Source: Pelotomaculum thermopropionicum SI (lineage in GTDB: Bacteria; Bacillota; Desulfotomaculia; Desulfotomaculales; Pelotomaculaceae). From it: 64,000 nucleotides of DNA. The position numbers and the translations under genes are program-made. Below the pieces are notes generated by a model. That model was not told the DNA's origin. It saw only the letters and a program-made list of their open reading frames with translations, and ran no database searches. Below are positions 8,065 to 15,691 of the stretch, one piece after another. The stretch's first letter is position 1. The number at the start of each line of letters is the position of its first letter. The stretch lies in NCBI GenBank assembly GCA_000010565.1, contig AP009389.1:1178001-1242000 (forward strand), read 5' to 3'.

Positions 8065-9111
8065 ATGGGATTTCTGAAATCCGGCGGTTCGGTGGGGCTG
8101 GATATAGATGCCGGCGTTATCCGTGCGGTCGAGCTGAAGGGCAGGACCAGAGCGGCAGCTTTGGCCGCCGCCGGCCGGATTGAGATACCCGCCGGTGCGG
8201 TGGAGGAAGGTGCGGTGGCGGATGTGGAAGTTGTCGCAGGCGCCTTGAAAGAGCTGTGGAAGGACGCCCGCATCGGCAGCCGCGACGTGATCGTGGGCGT
8301 GTCCAACCAGGTCGTTCTGATGAGGATAGCCAGGCTGCCGAAGGTGCCGGCAAACAAGCTGGAAAAAGTGGTCCGCTTCCAGGCCGGGGACTACTTCCCC
8401 ATTCCCCTGGAACAACTGGTGCTGGATTTCTTTTTGATCGGCGAGGTGGAGGGCGGGGACGGCCCGGAAATGGAGGTGCTGCTTGTCGCGGCCAGGCGGG
8501 AAAACCTGGGCGGGCTGCTTGATGCCCTCTCCGCTGCCTCTTTAAGACCGCTGGCAATCGATGCCTCGTCGCTGGCCCTGCTGCGCACGCTGCCCGGCGA
8601 GAGGCAGGCCGGTGCCGTGGCCATGCTGGACTTATCGACCGGCCGGAACTGCTCTTTCATGATTGCCGAAAACGGCGTTCCCCGCCTGGCCAGGTCCATT
8701 TTGCAGTTTCAGCCTGCCGCCGCGCAGAAAAACCCTGCCGGGCTGTTTGCCGGCCTGGGCGGCGGCGCCCTGGTGGCGGCGGCAGATGACGGGGGAGAAA
8801 AAGCGGCCGATGAAAGCGGCATCGGCGGGTGGGTGGAGGCGCTGGCAAACGAGGTCCGTGCGTCCATCGCCTATTACCTGTCGCAAAGGAACGTGGAATA
8901 CGTGGAGGCCATTGTTCTCAGCGGCAGCGGGGCGCGAATGGCAGGTTTGCCTGAGATGATTCAAGAGGAACTGGATGTTCCGGTTGAAATAATAAAACCC
9001 CTGGCCGTGCTTGGCGGCTCTGTTCCCGGCAGTTGCTCCTTTCTGTCTGCCGAGGAGCCCGATTTTGCCGTAAGCATAGGCCTGGCCGTGAGAGGTTTGG
9101 AGCACAGATAA
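8065..9111 (+). CDS. pilM: Type IV pilus assembly protein PilM, second copy
   Basis: Complete actin-like PilM of 348 residues. The N-terminus has the phosphate-1 motif (VGLDIDAGVIRAVEL). MPAxEL-like positions read KVPANKLEKVVRFQAG, followed by DYFPIPLE, and the C-terminal VLSGSGARMAGLPE glycine turn is present. A GAGGGGGT-type ribosome site precedes ATG 8065. It begins a second M-N-O set. The copy is clearly diverged from the one at the window start (different wording at every motif), so this is not a recent tandem duplication. Confidence 0.9.
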   Translation: MGFLKSGGSVGLDIDAGVIRAVELKGRTRAAALAAAGRIEIPAGAVEEGAVADVEVVAGALKELWKDARIGSRDVIVGVSNQVVLMRIARLPKVPANKLEKVVRFQAGDYFPIPLEQLVLDFFLIGEVEGGDGPEMEVLLVAARRENLGGLLDALSAASLRPLAIDASSLALLRTLPGERQAGAVAMLDLSTGRNCSFMIAENGVPRLARSILQFQPAAAQKNPAGLFAGLGGGALVAAADDGGEKAADESGIGGWVEALANEVRASIAYYLSQRNVEYVEAIVLSGSGARMAGLPEMIQEELDVPVEIIKPLAVLGGSVPGSCSFLSAEEPDFAVSIGLAVRGLEHR

Positions 9112-9113
9112 AA

Positions 9114-9812
9114 ATGGACATAAGAATTAATCTTCTACCTCCGGAAATGATTGCCCGGCACGGCCGGTGGCGCCGGCAGCGGCGGCTTTACCTGGCCGGC
9201 GGGGCTGGGCTGGCCGTGCTGCTGGCGGCCCATGCCGTTCTTTTTGCAGCCACCCAACTGGTCGGCCACAACGTCAACCGCTTGGTTAAAGAGCGCCAGG
9301 CCATAGAGGGGGAGATTCAGGCCTACCGGAAGTTTTCCGAAATGAAGGCGCAGGCGGAGGAAATTGAAAAACTGCTGCAAAAAGCCAGGGGCACGCCGCC
9401 GGACATTAAGAGAACGCTGGCCGAAATAAGCTTGCGGATACCTCTGAACGTCTGGCTGACCGAGATAACCGTAGGCGGCGCGGAAGGGGGCAAAAGCCCC
9501 GCCGCCGGTGCCAAGACGGAGGGGGCGGCAGGCGGCAAAGGCGGCCAGTCGGCCGGCGCCCCGTCCGCAAGCGGCCAGGGCAGGGCAAAGGCGGCTCCGG
9601 CCGGGAACGCCATGGAGGTTACCATCAAGGGCTGGGCCTTCGGTCATTCCGCGGTGGCCGTCTGGCTGGAGGACCTGGAAAAGGTGTACGGCCTGAGCGA
9701 CGTTCAGTGCCAGCTTTCAAACAGCGAAAAGCTCGGGGAGAGTTTCATGACCCGCTTTGAAATAAAGGCCGGACTGGTTTCAGGGACGGCGGGAGGGGCA
9801 GGCGGATCCTGA
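9114..9812 (+). CDS. pilN: Type IV pilus assembly protein PilN, second copy
   Basis: The N-terminus DIRINLLPPEM is the canonical PilN motif that binds PilM. One membrane segment follows (about residues 22-45), then a coiled coil and the periplasmic-type domain, with an Ala/Gly-rich insert of about 35 residues. ATG 9114, three bases after the pilM stop, is chosen because the motif starts there; the open frame extends upstream only by overlapping pilM. The stop overlaps the ATG of the PilO gene by one base. Confidence 0.88.
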   Translation: MDIRINLLPPEMIARHGRWRRQRRLYLAGGAGLAVLLAAHAVLFAATQLVGHNVNRLVKERQAIEGEIQAYRKFSEMKAQAEEIEKLLQKARGTPPDIKRTLAEISLRIPLNVWLTEITVGGAEGGKSPAAGAKTEGAAGGKGGQSAGAPSASGQGRAKAAPAGNAMEVTIKGWAFGHSAVAVWLEDLEKVYGLSDVQCQLSNSEKLGESFMTRFEIKAGLVSGTAGGAGGS

Positions 9813-10363
9813 TGGCAGGCAAAAGCCGCGAGTCCAAAAACGTAATGCCGGTTCTGGCCGGTGCGGCCCTACTTGTCCTTTTAGTCTTCCTGCTGAACGT
9901 GCAGGTTAAAGCTTACAGGAACGCCAGGGCCGCCCTGGAGAGGGAAAGGGCGGCCTGCCGGCAGGCGCAGATGATGCTGGCGGACCTGAAAGAGGCCGAA
10001 AAGCAGGCCGGCCTTCTGGCGGAAAAGCTGGCAAAGTACCAGAAGATGATGCCCGGGGAGCCTGAGCAAAACACCCTGATTGCCGAACTGAACGCCTGTG
10101 CCGCTGAGTCTGGCGTCAACCTGCAGCAGATCAGCTTCGGCAGCCGGCTGGCTAAAGAGGGGTATACCGAAATGCCCCTGGAACTGGTTCTGGAAGGGCG
10201 CTACCACGATCTCCTGGCCTTTCTGGAGGATATTCAGAGAGACGGGCGGCGGGCGGTTCGCCTCGACAGCATTAAAATGAGCCAGGGGCGTGAGGAGCAA
10301 ACCCTGGTCAGGGCCGATGTTGCCGCCAGCGTATTTTATATCTCGAAGAAAAAGACAAGCTAG
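9812..10363 (+). CDS. pilO: Type IV pilus assembly protein PilO, second copy
   Basis: PilO family, 183 residues. There is one membrane segment (about residues 10-30), a heptad-rich linker and a ferredoxin-like domain with the PilO phrase YHDLLAFLEDIQRD. It overlaps the preceding pilN by one base, which fits translational coupling. It pairs with the second PilN in the alignment complex. Confidence 0.86.
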   Translation: MAGKSRESKNVMPVLAGAALLVLLVFLLNVQVKAYRNARAALERERAACRQAQMMLADLKEAEKQAGLLAEKLAKYQKMMPGEPEQNTLIAELNACAAESGVNLQQISFGSRLAKEGYTEMPLELVLEGRYHDLLAFLEDIQRDGRRAVRLDSIKMSQGREEQTLVRADVAASVFYISKKKTS

Positions 10364-10396
10364 GGCAGGAGCATAAGGAAAGGAAGGAGCGGTAGG

Positions 10397-11011
10397 ATGA
10401 AGGGTTCCATGGAGCGGATGAAAAGCAGCCTGAAACTGGGGCAAATGACCGCTTTCTTGAAGGACTGCTTAAGCGACAGCAGGAAGAGGATTTATGTCTA
10501 CATCATAAGCGGGATTTTGCTGCTGGCAGTTTTGCTGGGAAGCATGGCCGCCCTGAAATCCCGGAGCAGCAAGGAGTTAAGCGGGACTCTCGGTGAGGGG
10601 GAGAAAAAAGCCGCCCAAAGCCTGACCTACCTGCCGGACACAGAAAGGGAGAAAGAAGGCCAGGGTAATGACTCAACAGCATCCCTGCGCGACCCGTTTA
10701 CCGGGGCCGTGGTTTTAAAGGGGATTATCAAGGGCGGGGATAAGGATTTCGCCATTATTGAAGCTGGCCAGGTGGCTTATGTGGTTAGCAAGGGGGACGC
10801 CGTGGCGGGAATATGGACGGTGAAGGGCATTGAAAAGGACGGCGTTGTTCTGGCGTCAGGTAAACAGGAGCTCCGCCTGGGCTTTGGCGGGCGGCTCAAG
10901 TCTGCTTCAGGGGCGGGGGCGGCCGGAGAGGCCGGCAGCAGCAGGACGGAAGGCGGCGAGCCCAGGCAAAGCCGGGAAAGCGCGGCCGGGCGGAACGGTG
11001 GTGAGTTTTAA
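10397..11011 (+). CDS. PilP/GspC-like periplasmic-type pilus protein
   Basis: 204-residue protein with one membrane segment (about residues 31-52), a polar linker and a C-terminal domain (about 95-170). The pattern DPFTG, LKGIIKG, AIIEAGQVAYVVSKGDAV is that of PilP/GspC homology-region domains, which in diderms bind the secretin. The last 30 residues are low-complexity Gly/Ser/Glu. It lies directly after pilO, the standard position of pilP, and before the STN-domain protein, its expected partner. Unlike typical PilP it is not an obvious lipoprotein. Confidence 0.68.
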   Translation: MKGSMERMKSSLKLGQMTAFLKDCLSDSRKRIYVYIISGILLLAVLLGSMAALKSRSSKELSGTLGEGEKKAAQSLTYLPDTEREKEGQGNDSTASLRDPFTGAVVLKGIIKGGDKDFAIIEAGQVAYVVSKGDAVAGIWTVKGIEKDGVVLASGKQELRLGFGGRLKSASGAGAAGEAGSSRTEGGEPRQSRESAAGRNGGEF

Positions 11012-11013
11012 GA

Positions 11014-12339
11014 ATGAGCAGGGAATTCATCAGTATAAATTTTAAAAAAGCCATGAGGAAGCTGCTCAGGTCCGCCGCACCGGTGCTTGTGTTTACGGCC
11101 GCCGTATTGAGTTGCGGGCCGGGCCTGGGGGTGTCCGGCGGCAGCCTGCCGCCGGCGGGGAGCGGTGTCTACGGCCAGTTCGATTACTACGCTGCCGGGG
11201 ACGGCGGCACCGTCAGCCTGGATTTGCGGGGGGCCGACCTGCGGGACGTGTTATCCGCCCTTGCCATTAAATTGGGCGTCAATATTGTGGTTGTGAACAC
11301 CAAGCCGGTTGAGGTGAATTTAAAGGCCGACGGCGTAACGGCCAGGCAGGCTTTAGAAATGGTTGTCCAGAGCAACGGCCTGGCCTACCTGCAAAGCGGC
11401 GACCTGATCGTTGTGGGGGAAGCCGGTTCGCTGCGCAAAGACTTTTTCAGCCAGATGATTTTGACCAGGTTTGACACCTGGTACGTCCCGGCCGCAAAGA
11501 TTATTGCCATGATTAAGGAACTGGGCCTGGACGATTCGCTGAAGGTGCTGTCCATCGACACCAACCCCAACGTCTTCTGGGCCCAGGGCACCGTGCAGTC
11601 CTTGAGAAAGGTGAGGGAACTGGTCAGCGCCGTGGATACGGCGGAAAACAGGGAAAGCGCGGTCTCTTCGCAGGTTCCGCTTGAGTACAGGACGCTTACC
11701 CTGACCCAGATCCCGCCCTCCAGAGCGGTGGAGCTGCTTAAGGAAGCGGGAGTGGAGATCACCCACTGCCTGAAGCTGGACAACAGGCTGCTGGTGTTCG
11801 ACCGGACCCTGTTCCCCATGTGGGACCAGGTGGAATCCCTGGTCGCCCAGCTTGATATCCAGCCGGCCAACAAATATAAAGTGTTCGTCTACCAGTTGAA
11901 AAACATAGTGGCGGCGGATGCCGCCGCCAGGCTGAAGGAGTTCGGTTTTGAGGACGTCAAGACGGTGACCTACAGCAACGACAGGTTCGGCCGGGAACTG
12001 CTGGTGATCTGCCCTCCCTACCTGGAAACCTCCGTCAGGAGCGCACTGAGCAGTCTGGACGGCGTCCGTTCCAAAACCAAGATGCCCGTGCTAACCATGA
12101 CCGGCACCAGTTCTTACGAAGGGCTCGTGGCGGTGCGCGAACTGCTCAGCGAGTTGTCTGACGTGCCCATAGGAAGCTTTTCCATATCCAGGAACCTGAG
12201 CGGGGACGAGGACAACCCGGTGTACGCCCTGTGGGTGGAAGAGACGCCGGACAGAATTATGCTGATCAAGGACTTGATTGGCGAACTGGATATAGGCGGA
12301 GGTAAAGGGGGCAGCAAGGAGAGCTCCGGCACGGAATAA
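11014..12339 (+). CDS. STN-domain (secretin N-terminal-like) exported protein without secretin pore domain
   Basis: 441 residues with an N-terminal signal-like hydrophobic stretch (about residues 14-38). An STN domain follows (about 65-130: VSLDLRGADLRDVLSALA), then two or three N-domain-like alpha/beta repeats that recall PilQ/GspD N0-N1 modules. The beta-barrel secretin domain with its GxPxLxxIP and VPLLGDIP-type motifs is absent. It follows a PilP-like gene, so it occupies the place of pilQ. In a cell without a normal outer membrane it may form a wall-spanning collar rather than a pore. The function is inferred. Confidence 0.72.
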   Translation: MSREFISINFKKAMRKLLRSAAPVLVFTAAVLSCGPGLGVSGGSLPPAGSGVYGQFDYYAAGDGGTVSLDLRGADLRDVLSALAIKLGVNIVVVNTKPVEVNLKADGVTARQALEMVVQSNGLAYLQSGDLIVVGEAGSLRKDFFSQMILTRFDTWYVPAAKIIAMIKELGLDDSLKVLSIDTNPNVFWAQGTVQSLRKVRELVSAVDTAENRESAVSSQVPLEYRTLTLTQIPPSRAVELLKEAGVEITHCLKLDNRLLVFDRTLFPMWDQVESLVAQLDIQPANKYKVFVYQLKNIVAADAAARLKEFGFEDVKTVTYSNDRFGRELLVICPPYLETSVRSALSSLDGVRSKTKMPVLTMTGTSSYEGLVAVRELLSELSDVPIGSFSISRNLSGDEDNPVYALWVEETPDRIMLIKDLIGELDIGGGKGGSKESSGTE

Positions 12340-12474
12340 ATTTGCGGTTTTGTTAAATTGATTGATACAAATAATTTTTTACGAATAAGCTGTCTAAAGA
12401 GGGCCGTTGCCGGTATAACAATTATAGAGACCAACATTTGTTAAAAGAATTTATTATCAGAAAGGAGGTGCAGT

Positions 12475-12867
12475 ATGTTCAACGCTGTATGCCGCACCTT
12501 GAAGAACAGGAAGGGCTTTACCCTGGTGGAGTTAATGGTGGTTGTAATTATTATCGGGATCCTGGCAGGAATTGCAATACCGGCTTATAACAATGTTACC
12601 ACAAATGCTATGAAAAAAGCCCACGATGCTAATGTTAGAACTCTGATGGGGGCTGCAACGACATGTGTTGCATCAGAAGGGAAGCCTTCAAGTGATGTGG
12701 AATGGAATGGAACACCATCCAGCGGTACCACTCATAAATGGGAAAATTATGTAAATCCGCCATGGCCTAAAGTTCCTGACGGTCATTCATCTGCCGGCGA
12801 TAGTTATTTAGTTACAATTGCAAGTGATGGCAGTGTTACAGTTACACCGGCTTTAGGTTCTTATTAA
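12475..12867 (+). CDS. pilA: Type IV major pilin (prepilin)
   Basis: 130-residue prepilin. A basic leader ends at Gly and is followed by FTLVELMVVVIIIGILAG, with the conserved Glu at +5 and the hydrophobic alpha-1 helix. After it comes a small globular domain rich in Ser/Thr/Pro with one Cys. A strong AAAGGAGGTG ribosome site precedes the ATG. It is set apart from the upstream operon by a 135-base AT-rich leader and is followed by its own terminator, as expected for an abundant pilin transcribed separately. It is cleaved by PilD. Confidence 0.92.
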   Translation: MFNAVCRTLKNRKGFTLVELMVVVIIIGILAGIAIPAYNNVTTNAMKKAHDANVRTLMGAATTCVASEGKPSSDVEWNGTPSSGTTHKWENYVNPPWPKVPDGHSSAGDSYLVTIASDGSVTVTPALGSY

Positions 12868-12962
12868 GCAGGAGCATGCGCTGGTCTAATACATTAAAAA
12901 TATGGTTCAGCCGTGCGTATTATATTTAACCTGCTTACATTTGATTGATAAAAAGTGTATTC

Positions 12963-12993
12963 CCCGCCCGACTAATGTGCGGCGGGTCTTTTT
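12963..12993 (+). terminator. Rho-independent terminator of the pilin gene
   Basis: CCCGCC and GGCGGG enclose a 12-base loop and are followed by TCTTTTT. It lies about 95 bases after the pilin stop. The rest of the gap to 13139 shows no further gene. Confidence 0.8.
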
Positions 12994-13139
12994 ATGCATA
13001 AGGCCTCGTTTGTTTGATACTGGTATATACTGTTACCACAGGGTAATTTATTCATTTAAATTGAGGTATAGATCCTTTAATATTGATGCAAATGGCTATA
13101 TATCCTGATTTATTTAGCCATGGGCGGCGGGGCCTCCTT

Positions 13140-14363
13140 TCAAAAGGCCTTCAGCCTGGCCAGGTAGGCCTGGATCCCGTCGCTCTGGTACTGGTTGTTC
13201 CGCAGGGGTTCGGCCCACCAGCCGGCGATAATGTATTCACCGTTCCCGGCGGGGTAGAAGGAAAACTCGCGGCTAAATTTGCTGTTCCCGTACTTTAAAT
13301 CCCGGGTTGGATTGCCGTCCGGATCGGTTTTAATGATACGGGCCTGCGTTTCGCTGCCGGAATCGGTCCAGCCGGCCACCAGGTAACCGCCGTCGCCGGT
13401 TTGCTGCACGGACTTTCCCGCGCCCCAGCCGCCGGCAAAGGCCCTTTCCCATTCCGGCGTGCCGCCGGCGCCGATTTTAGCCAGGTAGACGGCAAAGGCG
13501 CCGTCGTTAAAAGAAGAGGTCCGCCCAGTCAGGACATAGCCGCCGTCCTCCGTAGGGGCCAGCCATTCCGCAATATCCCAGCCTTTTCCGCCGAAGGTTC
13601 TTTCCCACTCTTTCCTGCCGCTTTCATCCGTTTTGGCCAGCAGGACGTCGTAACCGCCGTTTGCCGGCGAAAAGGCCCGGCCCGCCACCACGTAACCGCC
13701 GCCGGGGGCTTCAACGACGCACGCGCCCTGGTCGGTGTCCGGGCTGCCGAAGGTTTGCTCCCATAACAGCCGGCCGGACCGGTCGGTCCTGATCAGGTAT
13801 ATGTCGAAGTCGCCCGCCCCTGAGGAACTGGTGCTGCCGGCGGCCACAAAACCCCCGTCCGAGGTCTGCTCCACCCAGCAGAGGCAGTCCTCCCCCGGTC
13901 CTCCGTATCTTTTTTCCCACTGCCGCTGCCCGGAGGCGTCAATTTTGAGCAGGTATGCCTCGCTGTCTTTGCTGCTGCCGGCAGACCGGGTAGCGCCGGC
14001 AATGATGTAACCACCGTCGTCGGTCTGCCGCACGGACATACCGCTGTCGTTGCCGGTGCCGCCGATGGCCTTCTGCCACAGCAGGCGGCCGGCGGGGTCG
14101 AGCCTGATTACCAGCACGTCGTTGCCCCCGTTGCCGTGCAGGTAGCAGGAGGCGGTCTCGCCCACCGCGATAAAACCGCCGTCGCCGGTCATGCGGGCGT
14201 CAAAGCAGCGGTCGGCCTCCCGGCCGCCCAGCAAATTCTCCCATTCCAGATAAACGGCTTCGGACGCACCGGCCTGACAGTTTTTGGTTTTAGCGGCACA
14301 GGGAAAAAGGAACAACATCAGTATAAAAAAAGCGGGCACAAATCTTAAAAGAAACGAGCGCAT
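13140..14363 (-). CDS. Secreted seven-repeat beta-propeller protein
   Basis: About 407 residues on the minus strand. There is a signal-peptide-like N-terminus (FLLRFVPAFFILMLFLFP) and seven repeats of the form DGGYIVAGxTxS followed by aspartate-rich and W/GG motifs. These start near GDGGFIAVG and end with GNGEYIIAG, predicting a seven-bladed propeller. Such proteins are often annotated as outer-surface or WD40-like repeat proteins. ATG 14363 (preceded by GAGAAAGG) is preferred over ATG 14444, which lacks a ribosome site and would add a non-signal leader. It is divergent to the minor prepilin genes and lies inside the pilus locus, so a surface or pilus-tip role is possible but not shown. Confidence 0.75.
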   Translation of the reverse strand: MRSFLLRFVPAFFILMLFLFPCAAKTKNCQAGASEAVYLEWENLLGGREADRCFDARMTGDGGFIAVGETASCYLHGNGGNDVLVIRLDPAGRLLWQKAIGGTGNDSGMSVRQTDDGGYIIAGATRSAGSSKDSEAYLLKIDASGQRQWEKRYGGPGEDCLCWVEQTSDGGFVAAGSTSSSGAGDFDIYLIRTDRSGRLLWEQTFGSPDTDQGACVVEAPGGGYVVAGRAFSPANGGYDVLLAKTDESGRKEWERTFGGKGWDIAEWLAPTEDGGYVLTGRTSSFNDGAFAVYLAKIGAGGTPEWERAFAGGWGAGKSVQQTGDGGYLVAGWTDSGSETQARIIKTDPDGNPTRDLKYGNSKFSREFSFYPAGNGEYIIAGWWAEPLRNNQYQSDGIQAYLARLKAF

Positions 14364-14480
14364 TAGTAAAATACCAGCCTTTCTCAATTCCTCGCATTTC
14401 GGTACAAGCCGGATAATACAAACTTCTATCCTTTTTTCTTTCATTGCTTTATAATTAATTATATAATAACATGGAATTGC

Positions 14481-14525
14481 CTGGTTAACCGAAAAAAACT
14501 TTTTAAAAAAGTTTTAATTAACCAG
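14481..14525. repeat. AT-rich imperfect palindrome between divergent genes
   Basis: CTGGTTAA at the left is mirrored by TTAACCAG at the right, with AAAACTTTTT and AAAAAGTTTT near the centre, giving a near-perfect 45-base inverted repeat. It lies between the divergent propeller gene and the first minor prepilin gene. It could be an operator, a bidirectional terminator-like hairpin, or both. Confidence 0.55.
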
Positions 14526-14567
14526 AATAATGGCCTTTGTTATACTGGCAGTACGGGAGTGCTCCGG

Positions 14568-15656
14568 GTGAAGATTTTTGCCGGCGAAAAGGGAGCGGCC
14601 CTGCCTCTGGCGCTGGCCGTGATGCTCATCGTGAGCCTTCTGGCGGCCGCCCTCTGGCAGTACAGCATGACGGAAAACATTCAGGTGGAAAAGGAAAAGA
14701 AGAAGCTTCAGGCGCACTACCTGGCCCGGGCGGGGGCAAACGCCGCCATTGCCGCCTGGCTTGAAGCGCCGTTTAACGATAAGCCGGTGCAGATCGGCGA
14801 GCCGGCAAAATTGTACCTGGCCGGCGACGGGACCTTTACCGGCAGTCCGGAAAATGCGGCGGGCGAGGTGGAAATTTACGTCGAGCCCGATGAAACGGAG
14901 GAAGGCATAGTTCATATCACTGCTACGGGAAGGGTTGACGGAGTGGAAAGCAAGGTAACCGCCACTTCGGCGCCCTATGTAGACGGGGCCGAGTGGGAGC
15001 CGCCCCTTTACGATAAAAGTACCGGCCTGATCACCCCCGGTACCGTTACCTACAGTGCAACGGTGGACGGAAGAAAAAAAACCGTGTACGCCCACGAGCC
15101 GGTGGAAGGGGCGGTGAAATTCATTAACAGCGATTCCCAGCGCCCCCTGCACATCCAGAGCAACACCTGTGTGGAGCTTGCTTCCAATGCCATGGAGTTT
15201 AAAAGCCCGGTGGACCTGGTCCAGACCGGCGACAGGGATACCGGCGCCCTTTTCTTAAAGGCGGAGTACATCTCATTTAAAAGCAGCATTGCCGTTGAGG
15301 ACTACAGTTACTGGTGGTTTGGCAGCCACTATTACTACGGGACAATCATCTTAAAAGTTCCGGACGGTCTGGGGGTGGACGGCCGGGAGATCGGCGGCCA
15401 GGCCGGGAGCAGGTACGGAATGGTCTTTTTCGATGACGCTTACATCTGGGAAATGGGCTTACTTGGCTTTGAGGTGCGGCACGATTTGCACATGGAAAAC
15501 AAGGCTTATTATTTTAAAAGCAGGCCTGACGGCATCGACCTGATCAGGTGGCACAGGGGCGAGTATACCGAAGGCATCGATTACATAGAAATAGAGGATC
15601 AAGACGCGGCATCCCTGCCCCAGGGCAGCGGCCTGTTTTACTGGAGCAGGGACTGA
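14568..15656 (+). CDS. PilX-like minor prepilin
   Basis: 362 residues. A short leader ends in EKG and is followed by AALPLALAVMLIVSLLAA, the hydrophobic N-terminal helix of PilX/GspK-like minor pilins (no strict FTLxE motif). A helical KLQAHYLARAGANAAIAAW segment typical of the family comes next. The rest is a large beta-rich domain of unknown fold. The GTG at 14568 with GGGAG eight bases upstream is preferred; GTG 14559 is an alternative. It is the first of three adjacent prepilin-like genes. Confidence 0.72.
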   Translation: MKIFAGEKGAALPLALAVMLIVSLLAAALWQYSMTENIQVEKEKKKLQAHYLARAGANAAIAAWLEAPFNDKPVQIGEPAKLYLAGDGTFTGSPENAAGEVEIYVEPDETEEGIVHITATGRVDGVESKVTATSAPYVDGAEWEPPLYDKSTGLITPGTVTYSATVDGRKKTVYAHEPVEGAVKFINSDSQRPLHIQSNTCVELASNAMEFKSPVDLVQTGDRDTGALFLKAEYISFKSSIAVEDYSYWWFGSHYYYGTIILKVPDGLGVDGREIGGQAGSRYGMVFFDDAYIWEMGLLGFEVRHDLHMENKAYYFKSRPDGIDLIRWHRGEYTEGIDYIEIEDQDAASLPQGSGLFYWSRD

Positions 15657-15691
15657 CACGGCGGCTTTAGCCCGGAAAGGACGTGAAGATC

